Below, piece by piece: positions 32,500 through 43,183 of a DNA stretch of 64,000 bases; positions within the stretch are counted from its first letter, which is position 1, and every line of letters starts with the position of its first letter. A program made the translations under genes and the position numbers. The notes under the pieces are model-generated. The model ran no database searches. It worked only from the letters and a program-made list of their open reading frames with translations, and was not told the DNA's origin. This stretch comes from Lithodes maja (taxonomy: Eukaryota > Arthropoda > Malacostraca > Decapoda > Lithodidae): positions 1 through 64,000 of the forward strand of contig JBAKBP010007422.1 of the NCBI GenBank assembly GCA_037953745.1. Direction: 5' to 3'.

Positions 32500-33134
32500 G
32501 TTCCCTCCAGACGTCTGTTCACCACCTGCGGCTTTTCGAGGCATCTGCGCCAGGCGATCTTCGCGAGGGTTTGGACCGCGTTCAGCGGATCCACCTTCGG
32601 CTCGTGGTGTCTTTGGTTCCCGAGCTGAAGGCGGTTTTGTGCACGGCAACTCGGCAACGCCCGACGGTACGGTCCTCGTTCTGCCCGCCGGCCCCCTTGG
32701 ATATTCGTCAGGGTTTGTTGTACTCTGCGCTATATACGTCGGGGTTTTTTGAGCAGGATGCTTGGGAATGCTACGCTTCTCTGTCGGCGGCCCCTGCTTC
32801 CGACATGCGACGACGTGCTGTGTCATTGCGGACCCTGCTTACGACACGCACCGCCGCGCTGTGTCACGCGCGGGGTCTTCTCAGTCCCGTCCTTCTGCCG
32901 ATCCTCTTCGGGGTGCTGCTGCAATTGCTACCGCCTTGCACGGGCACAGGACTGGGACGTTGCAGGCCAGTGCGTCGGTTCCGCCTCGCACTTCTGTTCT
33001 TGCCCCCTTTCATCCTCGCCGTGTCGGGGCTGGCCGGCCTTCCACTTCCGGCCGCCCTTCGACGGGGTCAGCCCCTCGACGGCCAGGGGTTGGGGTGGCC
33101 CGCCCTTTTCGACGAGGTTGGGGGGGGGGGGTAG
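32490..33134 (+). pseudogene. DIRS-2 Gag C-terminus / start of Pol region
   Basis: Continues the Gag-like frame after the shift at 32497 (SLQTSVHHLRLFEASAPGD, DIRQGLLYSALYTSGFF). It runs through TLLTTRTAALCHARGLL and ends in a G12 run at 33120-33131. Function beyond Gag is not recognised. Confidence 0.5.
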
Positions 33135-33421
33135 AGGAGGTCAACGTGGCGCTCATGCCCGCACGGCCCGTACCGGGGGTACCTCCATGTCAACACAATG
33201 TGTAGGTTCTCTGGGTCGGCCTCCTTGTTCTCCTTCTTGCCTGGCCGACCGGGTCGCTCCCCTCCTCTCGGGTGCTCTCTCGGGTTGTTTTCGCCCTTGC
33301 GCCCCTCGGTGGCCGCGAGGGATGTTGGGGGCGGTGGGTTGCGCGGAGGGGTCTCACCTGGAGGTGGGCGTCCAGACCCCCACTCCGCTCTTGTCACTGA
33401 CGCCGGCCCATCTCTTCAGAG

Positions 33422-33956
33422 GTGGCCCACGTGTTCACTTCCATGCCCGAGCTGGGTAGCGTCGAGGGAGTTGACCGCCGGTCACCCGGTTTTCCTCTCC
33501 CGTGTCTTTCTGGTACCGTAGACGAACTGCGACGCGATGCGACCGGTGGTGGATCTGTCGGCCCTCAACGGGCACATCGTGCACACATGGTTTCGGATGC
33601 TGCCGGTACCCCTGGTACGCCTGGCCCTGCGCCCTCTGTCGTGGGTAGTGTCGCTGGCCCTCCAGGATGCGTCTTGGCTCGTTCCTCTCCATCCTCGCTT
33701 CCAGCGATTCTTGGCCGTTCGGACTTCCGATCGTGTGTTCCTGTTTGACGGCCTTCCCTTCGGTCTCCACATCGCGCCGCGGATCTTCTCCGCACTGGTG
33801 GGGCAGGCTCTGGGTCCTCTCCTCAGGAGCGGGGTCCAGATCCTGTTTTCCTTGGCCGATTGGTTGGTAGTTTCCGATGCCCTAGGACTGTGCATAGGCG
33901 ACGCCCTCACAGTCGTTCGCAACGTCGCATGGTTCGGGTTCCCAAGTCACGCTTGA
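33422..33956 (+). pseudogene. DIRS-2 reverse transcriptase core, catalytic Asp lost
   Basis: RT of DIRS type: RPVVDLSALNGHI, SLALQDASWLVPLHPRFQRF and FDGLPFGLHIAPRIFSALVG. The metal-binding motif usually [Y/F]xDDW reads FSLADWLVV at about 33850-33873, so the first Asp is Ala. The first-Asp motif (usually LDL.DAY) reads LALQDASW. The frame ends at 33956. In this state the enzyme should not polymerise. Confidence 0.78.
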
Positions 33957-34926
33957 CCCCGTCGCGTGTCGTGCCATGGGTCGGTCTCGCATGGGTTTTG
34001 TCCGGCGCTACGGTGACCCGGGGTCTGCCGGCCGCGGTGCACCTTCAGTGGAAGGTCTTCGCCGTGTTGCACTCGGTCTCCCTCCCGGGGTGGCTCTGGG
34101 ACTCGTTCGTGGGTTCGCTGCATTGGGCCGCTCTGCCCCTTCCCTTAGCGAGCCTCTGGCTACGCCGCCTCCTCCTCATGGGCACCGCGGTGTTTCCGTT
34201 GCCCCTATGGATCGGCTCCTGCCGCTCCCGCGTACCGTTTGCAGACGCTTCGGTCGCTGGGTTGCTCGGGGCGCGCTCTCTGCGGCTGTGCCCTGGACCG
34301 CCCCCCCGCCGACGGTCTGGGTAGCCACAGATACGTCGAGCGAGGTTGGGTGAGGTTCCCGATCGAACCTGGGACGTCCACTTCCCGGCAGATGGGTGGG
34401 TCTCCCTCCACTTACCTGTCTATGCCCTCGGACTGTTGGTTCCTTTGTTCTTCCTGCGGGACCACGCGCTGGCCCTTCGGGGTAAGTCGGTGGCCTTCGG
34501 GTTGGACACTCAGTCAAGCTGTCCACTGTTTCCTCCAGGTCGTTGACTCTATTGGGGGTCTCGGTGGAGTTGTTCTTCCTCGCGGACCGACACCCCTTCT
34601 CCTTGCATGCCTCCTCCCTGCCCGGGCCTGCCGCCCTGTCGAGAGGGCAGGGCGTTCTTGTAGAATGGGCGATGAAACGGCCTGTGTTCGCCGACCTCGC
34701 GGCTTCCTGAGGTGTTCCGGAGGTCGCTTTGTTCGCATCGGGGGTGCCGCGCCAGTTGCCTCTGGACCTCTCCCTCCGGCCTTGCGCCCCGGGGGGGGTC
34801 CAGACGCTTTCATGGTAGCCTGGTACAGGTGGCGGTCGATATACATCTTTCCGCCACCAGACGCGCTGTTGTTGTGCCCAGTCCTCGCGAGGCTGCGGCT
34901 GTACCACGGCTGCGTCTGGGGCCTCT
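33860..34926 (+). pseudogene. DIRS-2 RT connection and RNase H region, with stop codon
   Basis: SRLTPSRVVPWVGLAWVLSG (near 33945-34005) matches the part after the RT palm. The RNase H motif WVATDTSSEVG (34317-34349) is followed at once by TGA where related enzymes have a Trp codon. Downstream, RRPVFADLA and the Cys/Pro-rich stretch to ARLRLYHGC are split over two frames. Not functional. Confidence 0.65.
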
Positions 34927-36096
34927 GTGGCCGGCATGGGCTTGGTACGCCCGGTTGCCGCGGTGGTGCCCGAGTCCGGTCCCTCTACCTGTCTCCGGCT
35001 TCCACTTGGGCTAGGTTGGGGACCTGCGGACCTCGTTGGCCTTCGCATCGTGCTTGTTCATGAGGCACGGTGGCTCCCGGTCCCCGGCCGGGCCCTGACT
35101 GACTTCCTGCAGCGTTCCTGGCCGTCTTCTCCTTGGGGGACTTACGGGTCCCGCTGGAGGTCTTTTACTAGGTGGCTACAGGCCACTCGCCTGCCAGTTG
35201 GCTCTCCTTCCCTCGTCCTACGCTCCTTGTTTCACCTCTTCCGTACACGTCACTTTCAAGTCGACGCTATACGTACCCACTTGTCTGCCGTCCGGGGGGT
35301 CTTTGGGTCCGTCGCTGGGCTGGTCGTTCCGCCACAGGAGCTGGATTCCTTCCTGACGGCTGCCTTCCGGGATCGACCGCCTCCGCGCCAGGTCCCTCCG
35401 CAGTGGGATCTGGGGCGGGCTCTGGTCCTTCTGGCTTCACCCACGTATACAAGGGCCGCTACGCCGGTTCCATTGCTCGGGCGTCCACTCTTCCTTGTCG
35501 CTCTGGCCACTGGGGATCGGGTGTCTGCACTAGCGGTATTGTCACGGCCCCGGGACTGCGTGCGATTCTCCCCGTCCTTGCATGGCGTCTCGTTCGCCTC
35601 CTCCCCTCCTTTTGTTACTACGCATGGGAGGGAGGCCCCCGTTTTCCAGCCTTTCGCCATCCAGGCTTTACGGCGTGGGCATCCTCACCATGTGTTGTGC
35701 CCGGTGTCAGCCTTGCACTCCTCTGTTGCGTCTGTGGCGGCGCCTTCGGGTACTGCTGTGTGGGTGTCTCCTCGGACAGGTGGGAGGCTCTCGCAGCTGC
35801 AGATGGGCCGCCACGTTTGTTGGACCGTTCGTGCCCGTCACCCTGTTTGTAGGGGTTCTGCGGACGATGTCAGATCCTTTGCTGCCTCCTTCCAGTTCCT
35901 GCCACGTCGATCCTTACCTGCCATCGCCTCAGCGGTTTTGTGGTCTTCTATCAATTCCTTCATCTCCTCCTACCTCTCCGTGTCCAGTGTTCGACCCCCT
36001 CGGCCGGTGATTGCTCTCGGGGGTCGTGTTTCCTGGTGCTCTGGCGAAGATCCCTGGTCTTCCCCCCTTGTCCCTCGTTCTTTTCCTTTGTTTTAG
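34927..36096 (+). CDS. DIRS-2 tyrosine recombinase
   Basis: Open frame of 389 codons; the first about 30 residues overlap the end of the preceding Pol frame. N-terminal SAM-like/core-binding helices: TYGSRWRSFTRWLQATRLPV and VDAIRTHLSAVRGVF. Catalytic domain: VALATGDRVSALAVLSR (Arg I); the box II HxxR motif appears as ADDVRSFAAS, Asp instead of His, whereas the DIRS-3 remnant keeps AHAVRSYAAP; Tyr probably in INSFISSYLSVSS. In DIRS elements this enzyme inserts the circular cDNA, which explains the lack of target duplications here. It is the best-preserved gene of the element, but the box II His is missing. Confidence 0.8.
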   Translation: MAGMGLVRPVAAVVPESGPSTCLRLPLGLGWGPADLVGLRIVLVHEARWLPVPGRALTDFLQRSWPSSPWGTYGSRWRSFTRWLQATRLPVGSPSLVLRSLFHLFRTRHFQVDAIRTHLSAVRGVFGSVAGLVVPPQELDSFLTAAFRDRPPPRQVPPQWDLGRALVLLASPTYTRAATPVPLLGRPLFLVALATGDRVSALAVLSRPRDCVRFSPSLHGVSFASSPPFVTTHGREAPVFQPFAIQALRRGHPHHVLCPVSALHSSVASVAAPSGTAVWVSPRTGGRLSQLQMGRHVCWTVRARHPVCRGSADDVRSFAASFQFLPRRSLPAIASAVLWSSINSFISSYLSVSSVRPPRPVIALGGRVSWCSGEDPWSSPLVPRSFPLF

Positions 36097-36104
36097 TTGA
36101 CAAA

Positions 36105-36118
36105 GGGGGGGGGGGGGG
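36105..36118 (+). repeat. G14 homopolymer between recombinase and internal complementary region
   Basis: Fourteen G directly after the recombinase ORF. DIRS-3 has G12 at 42665-42676 and G14 at 42944-42957 in the corresponding region. Length may be uncertain because of sequencing limits. Confidence 0.85.
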
Positions 36119-36470
36119 TACGGGTTTGCAACACTGGATTGCAAGTTTGGGATTATGTATTGTTCCAGTACATAAGTGTTTTTGCCACATTGAAAATTGT
36201 GTTTTGTTCTTGTGTTCAGTGTTTTTGTTGGTTTTTGAAGAAAAGGGATTTTGGGTACAGTACCTTTTTGGTTTCAGACAAGTCTATGTTTTTGCATTAC
36301 TATGAATGATGGGCATGTGTTAAAACTGTTCTTTTTAGCTACTCCTCAGTTGTTCACTCTTTTATTAAACTCTCTTGTTTCAATTGTGTCTTTGTCATTC
36401 ATAATTTTGTTTTATGCATTGTTTTTTTTGGTAGGTGGGGCTTGGATGTCCTCCTCCTATTTGTTATGCA
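36119..36470 (+). other. DIRS-2 3' non-coding region
   Basis: T-rich sequence between the G run and the internal complementary region. Includes TTTATTAAACTCTC near 36360 (also ATATAAACTCTC near 43080 in DIRS-3), hinting at a conserved 3' segment. No ORF of note. Confidence 0.5.
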
Positions 36471-36582
36471 GCCTTGACGTTGGATTTGCCAAGACTACTA
36501 ACAAATTGGGAGGTTTGACGTACCTCCCAACCTACCAAATAGGAAAACCTACTATTTGGTAGTAGTCTTGGAAAATCCAACG
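36471..36582 (+). repeat. DIRS-2 internal complementary region (circle junction template)
   Basis: Bases 36471-36506 are the reverse complement of the left end 29027-29062, and 36507-36582 of the right end 36915-36990, with one or two mismatches. Read inverted, it equals right end joined to left end. It contains hairpin arms TGGGAGGT/ACCTCCCA and ACCAAATAG/CTATTTGGT. In the accepted DIRS model it templates joining of the ends into a circle. Confidence 0.92.
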
Positions 36583-36648
36583 TACATAATACCCTCCCTC
36601 ACGCCGGACCCCTGCCCATCCGCGTTCTTCTGCTGACGTGAGATGTGA

Positions 36649-36990
36649 TGACAAGAGAGGGTCGCTCATGCGCACGTTCGACAGGGATCTGCACATGACG
36701 GAACACGGGATGGGCCTTAAGCGGTAACTAAGGTAAACCCCTTTTTCTTCTCTTCTATGCTTTTTTCACCTTCGGTGGTAGTTTTGGTTAATGTACGTCT
36801 CCTAGAGCAAGATAAGGAGTAGACTCTAGACGTTTTCTTTTTAACCGCGGTTGGAATGACGACATAGCAGTCAAAATAGACAAGTCGTCATTGCAATTAG
36901 GTTAATAGCCTTGACGTTGGATTTTCCAAGACTACTACCAAATAGTAGGTTTTCCTATTTGGTAGGTTGGGAGGTACGTCAAACCTCCCA
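36649..36990 (+). repeat. DIRS-2 right inverted terminal repeat
   Basis: Inverse of the left repeat, extended outward by about 45 bases that the left end lacks (ACTACCAAATAGTAGG to ACCTCCCA). The extension carries the two hairpins. Confidence 0.92.
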
Positions 36991-39900
36991 TTCCGTTCTA
37001 TGTTGGAGGTCTGTTTTCGGCTTTCGCGCTGTCTGTTACCCACAGACGCTCCCACGTCTGCTGTGACTTGCCAGGCTCCCTTTCCTGGGCCTCTCCGCTC
37101 TCGGATGGGCCTTTTCCCTCACGCACTACTGCCGTCTCATACCACTTCCCGCGCCTGAACGTACGAGTCCGTATACGGACGATTCCGCCCGCCTTGGAAC
37201 GCGGACGTTCCCGCTCGATGTCGGTACTTTTCCGCTCTCGAACGGACGTTGCCGTTTACGGTCGCGCTACTCTTGCCTCAGTTTAGGCCTAGACTGGTCG
37301 TCCTGCCCTTCCATTAAGACATATTTTAATGCTCCTTTTTACCAGGCTGTGCTTTCTGACCTACAGGACCTCTTCACTGATACCGGCCTTAAGGTATCAG
37401 TCTCCATTATATTTTGAGGTGGGGTTTCCTTCAGTTCTTCAGAGGGTTGAGCCTACCCCTTGGTTTTTTCTGACCTGGGGTTTGGGGCTCTTTGACCTGT
37501 TGCTGGTTCCCCTATGGCCTTCCTAATCCTCCTTTTGGAGGGTTCTCTTCAGCTTTAACTTCCAGGGGGCCATGGGGAGGGGGGGGGATACTCTCCTTCA
37601 TTGGACGGGACTCCAGTCTCCAGGCCTAGTGAGAGCTTTTAGGCTACTCCCTGACCTGGTGCCTGTAGCCTATTCTGGGATCTCTGATCTTTATTTTGTG
37701 CATGACCTCATGACTGATACTCCTGCCTGGCCTCCCATTTCGGGGGCACTCTTTGGCCTTCTTCTTAAGGATTCATCGACATTCAGTGGTTTTTTCGTGG
37801 TGCTTCCGACCAGGCTTTTGTCTTGTCTCTGCCTATGACATACATGCGTGCATTGCCATGGCCTTTATTTTAATGGTGCTTACAAACAGGCTTTCTTCTT
37901 GTTACTGTCGATGACATACATGCATGCCTTCCCATGGCCTACAGGGTCTTCACAGGGTTTTTTTCTTCTGGTTCCAGTGTAGTATGTCTACTTCGCTCTG
38001 CTCTCGCCACGGGTTCCTCACCGGGTGGTGAGTTCCACCCATCCTACATTCGTCCTACATCCTACGTTCCGCTCCAGAGCGGATTTCCGCCCCCGAGCGG
38101 AGCGGCCCGTTCTGGTCCGCTCTTCTCTGGGTCGGTGCTAGGGTGCTTTGCTTTTCATCTGTATAGGGACTCGGTTGCAGTAGTTCCCGGACTTCTCCTT
38201 TTCATCAGATTGTGCTCCCACTCTACTCTGATGGTACCCTTGGGCGTCTTCTTCTCTTCAGTACCTTCAACCTTTGGGTATTATTATTATCCTCTTCCTT
38301 TATAAGGCTTTTCATACCTTCCTTCTCGGGACTTGCACGGGGTTCTTTGCACTTGCTGGTTCGCCTGGTCTCTCCCTGACCCTCCGCATTGGGGGGTCCC
38401 TCTTCACCCCTCACCACGCACAAGGGGGGGGGGGGGATACTCACTTTCATGAAAGGTGCTCCATTTGCAGGGTGTCGTGACCACTTTTGTGCATTTTTCT
38501 GCCCTCGTGCCTGTTTCGAAGGGCCCCCCTTTTTCGTCCTTCCCTGCCTCAACAGGGGATGGGGTACTCTCCTATCAAGGATTCAAGGGTTTTTTCCCAA
38601 TATTGTGCTTGCACACATTTCCTGTGCTTGCACACATTTCCTGTGCTTCATGCATGGGACATCAGTATCTTTTACTTTCCTATTGCGATGTGGATGTCGC
38701 TTCCTCCTTGAGCACGCCATAGGCGTGCGCGTCGGAAGTCTTCAAGGCGCCAGATCGCCTTTCCTCCAAGTGCCTCATTCGGGCATCCTGGCTGTTTCCG
38801 AGGACTCCACAACGAAGGTGGGTCGTCACTCTCCTTCACCATCCCGCCGACGATCTCCGACTCCTCTGTCCGGTTCAGGCCATCCATGTGGCGCCACCCA
38901 AGGCTCAGGAGGCCACCGCTGACCGGTTTTGCCTCCGTCCACCCCATGCTTGTGTACATGGCGGTATTCTTGGGACGCTCTACTACCGTCCCTCCTATTT
39001 ACCTGTGGTAACTCTTTGTGGCCCGCCTGCTTTCTTCCCCTGCTCTGCCTGGGGCGCTTCATACATGGGCCATCGGTATCTTTTTCCTTTCCGGTTGCAG
39101 TGAGGATGTCCTTTCCTCCCTGCGCACACCGTGAGGGTTCCCGTCCTGCCATGCCCGTTGGGACATGGAGAGTCCTACCCATGTCTCGTGCTCCAACCGC
39201 GATGGGTTCCATCCTCGGAGGTGTAGACCGTGTCTTGTCGATCTTGACCTTTGGGTCTCGTCCTACATTCCCGGACGCTGTAGAGGCAAGGTCTCGCCTC
39301 TGCGCTCCATGATCGGGGTTTCGCTCTCTCTGTCAAGGACCACCTCCGACGGTTTCCGCACTTCCTAGACGAAGGGGTGCGTGCCATGCTTCCCCTTTCC
39401 TCTGCTGTCTCTCTGGCGCCTGAACGCTTTTCTCCCGGTGCCTCGTTCGGACGTCCCCACTGTTTCCGAGGACGCCGGGTCATAGGGGAGACGCCGCTCT
39501 CCTTCACCACATCGCCGACGGTCTACGGCTCCACTCCGCCCTGTCTCTTCCCCTGTACGATCTCCGGGCGTGCTTCCGTACTGGGCGGTGTTCTTGCCTA
39601 CGTAACCTGCTCTACCTGTGGTTGCTGCTCCGGTTGTCCATCCTCCCACTCGCTCCCAGGCGGCATCGACTTCTTTAGTCATGCTCCCTGCGTGTAGCCT
39701 GGGGCTGGTTGGTCGGCCTGTCCACGTTCCGTCCCTCGGGACGTTTCAGGTCCCTAACGGACGTCGCTTCCCTTCCCTTTACGGGAAGCCGTCATCGTGG
39801 GGGAACGTGGCGGCATCCCGCCTGGAACGAGCTCTTCCACATGCACAAGGGGTGTGCCCGGTGCCTGCGAGTTGGCAGGTACAGCTCGAAGCCTTTGCTC

Positions 39901-40880
39901 GACACGACGTACATGTCGACGCGCCCACTCTGTCAGCATCGTCTGAGTTTCAGTAGTGTCATTCCATAGTTTATCTTTTACTGTTCCTTGTGGCTGACGG
40001 AGGGCGTCGACTTCGGAGTTCGGTCGGAGATGGGTTCTTCACCACTCCCTCCTGTCGGCTGCTCCTCCGTGTCGAGCCTCGTCATGCCTTCATCCGGGGT
40101 TTCACCTCCATTTTGGGCCTGGTTCTTTGCCCCTACGTTATCTTTCTGAACGTATGCCACGTTCCTTCACGCCACCAGAGAAGGGTGCCCTGGAACGTGT
40201 TCACAAGCCCTGGCGGCGCACTGCTCGCATGCTCTCCACTCTCTTCGAGCAACTGCACCTAGCTCGGCTTCCCCTCAGGCTTATTGTAGCCCCACCGACT
40301 AGGGTGCTCGGGAAGGGTGGGGCCCAATTCGGGCGTGTGCGACTGCAGCTCGCCTCCGTCGGCTTCATTCAGTGTCCTTTCCATGAGGCTGCGCGTTGTC
40401 GCCAGTCTCTGTGGTTTTCCTTCTGTACACTGGCGCCGGCTGAGGTCCGCACGTCGCTGTTGCTTTCTGTGCTCCCTCCGGAGAGGCTCTTCTCTGCACC
40501 TGCATGGCAGGGGTCTTCCCTCTTTGCTGCTGCGGGGCTCTTCGCTCCCCGTCCGCCTGAGATGTCCCGACCCTCCTCAACCGCTTCCTCTTCGTTGAGG
40601 TCGGCAGGCCGGCTCGTAACGAGGCCGCCAGACTCGGGGCCCCTACCGGCTCTTGCGTCCCCACTCTCGGTTTAGCTTCGCCGTTCGTGGGCACGCCGGG
40701 TAATACGGCGGGGTCTGTCCTCGAGGTGCCGGTCCACGTTTCCACTCCGGCGACCTGCGTGACATCGGCCTGTCTCCCCAGACGTCGCCTCTGTTATTCT
40801 GTCCATGGGATTATTCGGGAAGTCTCGCCTCACCAGCGGGACTGCCTGTCGCATGTCTTTCTGGTCTCCGTGACGGACAG
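36991..40880 (+). pseudogene. DIRS-3 Gag-like and spacer region, decayed
   Basis: C/T-rich sequence with no frame longer than about 180 codons. The position between leader and RT corresponds to Gag. A frame at 40127-40675 (FEQLHLARLPLRLIVAPPTR and a Pro/Ser-rich end) may be the Gag C-terminus. I recognise no domain. Repeated blocks with G10-13 runs followed by ATACTC (37577-37591, 38424-38441) suggest local duplications. Confidence 0.45.
38640..39640 (+). repeat. Internal duplication in DIRS-3
   Basis: Bases 38645-38760 (CATGCATGGGACATC, TGGATGTCGCTTCCTCC) resemble 39058-39160, and 38765-39000 (GTTTCCGAGGAC, CTCTCCTTCACCA.CGCCGACG) resemble 39430-39630. The two blocks are about 400 bases apart at one edge and 660 at the other because of an extra segment at about 39160-39420. 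Divergence suggests an old duplication. Confidence 0.6.
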
Positions 40881-41240
40881 CGAGGTGTTGTGACCGGTGG
40901 TCGACCTGTCGTGCCTCGTATTGATGACTCTCATTATGTCACGTTCGGCGGTTTACCCTTCGGTCTCCATGTCGCCCCTCGTGTCTTTACGACCCTCGTC
41001 AGACTGGCCTTGCCTCCCCTGTTCACTCGGGGTCTTCCGCTCCTCTTTTCCTTGGTGGGTGGGATCTTCTCAGCAAACTCTCCCGTACACTGTATACACG
41101 CCGCTCTCCTTGTTCCTCGGTTCGGTTTCCTAGTCGCCGTTCCCGAGTTCTGCCTTCCACCGTCGCACGATGTGCCATGGGCGGGCCTCGACTGGGATAG
41201 GTCGAGCACGCCTGTCACCCTGAGTCAGGTGACTGTGTAG
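40881..41240 (+). pseudogene. DIRS-3 reverse transcriptase remnant
   Basis: FGGLPFGLHVAPRVFTTLVR (40945-41005) corresponds to FDGLPFGLHIAPRIF of DIRS-2. The region of the xDD motif reads FSLVGGIFS, with both Asp lost. The upstream PVVDLS motif lies in another frame. Clearly dead. Confidence 0.75.
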
Positions 41241-41358
41241 TCTTTTCGTTCTTCAGGACCTGGCGGGGTACCTGTTTTGCCACGCACTCCTTTCCACCGT
41301 CGCACTGCGTGTACCCTGCCTACCCGGGACTGCCGACCTATGGGCGGTTGCTCTGTCG

Positions 41359-42700
41359 ATGGGACAGACCACCCGGGTAGTTTGGTCTTTCCAACACACC
41401 GTATTCGATGTGTTTCCGCCACCCGACGCCGTTTTTGATGTGCAAAGTCCTCCGCAGGCTGAGTGGGTAAATGAACTTTGTTTTGTTGTTCACTTCCATC
41501 TGGCCGGCACACGCCTGGTCCGCTCGGCTGTGGCGGTGGCGCCCGAGTCCTGTTCCCCTATCGTTCCCCGATTTCCACTTGGGATCGATTGGTGGCCTCG
41601 GGACCTCGTTGGCCTTCACATCGTGGATGTTTGTGAGGCAGGGTGGCTGCCGACGTTTAGTCGATCTTTGACTGTCAAATCCTCTCCACTGGACACATTC
41701 TCAGTGGCAGACTTCCGTCTCTCACTGGCACGGTTTTCCTTCTGGGATGACCAACACATCACGGACACGCCTATCGGTGGCGTTCGTTCTTCCCTACCTC
41801 ATTTGGTTATTTTTGAGATGCGTCCCAACATATGCACCACGCTTAGGACCCGCCTGTTGGCCATTTAGGTACCGTTTGAGTCATTCACGGGGTTGGTCGT
41901 TCCTCACAGGGCATTGGATTTCCTCATGCGGGCCTGCTTTGGACTTGGGCCTACCCCACGTCAGACTCCTCCTCAGTGGTCTCTGGCGGAGGCTCTCCCA
42001 CTGCTCTCGTCTGCCTCTTACACTATTTACCCCGCACCTGAACACTTCCATGCCATGACACTGTTCCTTCCATGCCATGACACTGTTCCTTCTGGCTTTG
42101 GCGGCGGGTGACGGCGTCTCGGAGATGGCTGCCATGTCTAAGACCCGGCACTGCTTCCGTTTTCTCCCGTCCTTGGGTCAGTTACTTTGGCTCCGTCTGT
42201 TCGTTTTGTAGCTACAACCGTACGCGACACTCCCGTTTTTAGGCCTTTCCTGTACCGGCTTCCACACGTGGTAGGGTTCCTCGTCCGTTCTGCCCGGTTC
42301 AAACCCTGCATACGTATGTGTACTCGGCCAGGCCAGTGTCGGGGTTGACATTACAGGTGGCGCCTACGTCCGATAGGAGGCTTGATCACCGTGCTGTGGG
42401 ACTTCGCCTGTGTCGGGTTCTTCGGGCCAGTAACCCGTACGTTCAGGGCACAGCTCATGCCGTACGTTCGTACGCTGCTCCATTCAGGTTTTACTTTGAT
42501 TTTTCTCGCCCGGACTTTGCTGACACAGGGCTTTGGTCTTCTCTGTCGTTGTCCACCGACAGACTGGGGCGTCCTTGTAGTGCATTGGGCCTGCAGGTTC
42601 CCTCGGGGCCACCTGCGGGGTTCCTTCTGTCTCTTGTCCTTCTCCTGTCCTGTCCTTCCTTATTGGGGGGGGGGGGAAGGGTATTGCACTATACCCATAC
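41359..42700 (+). pseudogene. DIRS-3 RNase H end and tyrosine recombinase remnants
   Basis: 41359-41868 aligns with the end of Pol and start of the recombinase of DIRS-2 (LVRSAVAVAPESCSP, WWPRDLVGLHIVDVCEAGWL). Then GLGPTPRQTPPQWSLAEALPLLSS (41937-42020, exceeding the motif by a few residues) and, at 42430-42480, GTAHAVRSYAAPF, the box II motif with its His and Arg. Several frameshifts separate these pieces. Confidence 0.7.
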
Positions 42701-42943
42701 TTGCACCTATGTTAAAGATTAATAACTGGGCTAAGCTTTTGATATACTTTCTAGTCTTAAGTATACTACATTCTTTTGGTATGTCTTGTCCTCATACCAC
42801 TGAACTTTTCTCATATGGCTCTTAGTGCTCGTCACTGACACTGCTCATGTAGTTTCTCGTCACATCCTGTACGGTACTCCTATTCGGCATATGCCGGTAT
42901 TTACTCGTTACAGTATGGGTCGTCCTGCTTTCTTCCAGAAGGA

Positions 42944-42957
42944 GGGGGGGGGGGGGG
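42944..42957 (+). repeat. G14 homopolymer before the DIRS-3 internal complementary region
   Basis: Fourteen G, about 225 bases before 43184; same relative place as the G14 in DIRS-2. A G12 also lies at 42665-42676. Confidence 0.85.
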
Positions 42958-43183
42958 ATCCTGGAATTTATATTCATCATTATGAAATGCATCATTCTTT
43001 GTCTTAGGCTCAGTTGTCTCATGGAATACGACTTGAGTGTACTTGACCTCTCTTGATATGCACCTGTCTGTACACTCTTTATATAAACTCTCTTGTTTAA
43101 GTCGGTCTTTCCATGGTCCTGATATTTCCTAAGGGCTAAGTTTGTGTTTTTTCGCATGGATGTCCGCCTCCAATTTGTTACTC

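Larger units (their letters stand above)
29027..36990 (+). mobile_element. DIRS-2: structurally complete DIRS retrotransposon inserted in DIRS-3
   Basis: Left end ATTTGTTAGTAGTC at 29027, right end AACCTCCCA at 36990, total 7964 bp. Order: left inverted repeat, leader with palindrome array, Gag-like ORF, RT, RNase H and connection, tyrosine recombinase, G14 run, internal complementary region, right inverted repeat. Flanks GGGACT | TTCCGTTCTATG fit the uninterrupted copy GGGCCTTTCCGTTCTATG next door, so there is no target duplication. Coding genes have frameshifts, a stop and lost catalytic residues. Same family as DIRS-1. Confidence 0.93.

Noticed and set aside
32495..32502. Splice acceptor TTGTCTTTAG|G in DIRS-2 Gag
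   Set aside because: DIRS-1 reads straight through the same place in frame; the difference is one T, so a frameshift is the simpler explanation.
34176..35048. 290-codon minus-strand frame in DIRS-2
   Set aside because: Opposite the RT/RNase H region, with no recognisable domain and composition typical of an antisense frame in GC-rich sequence.
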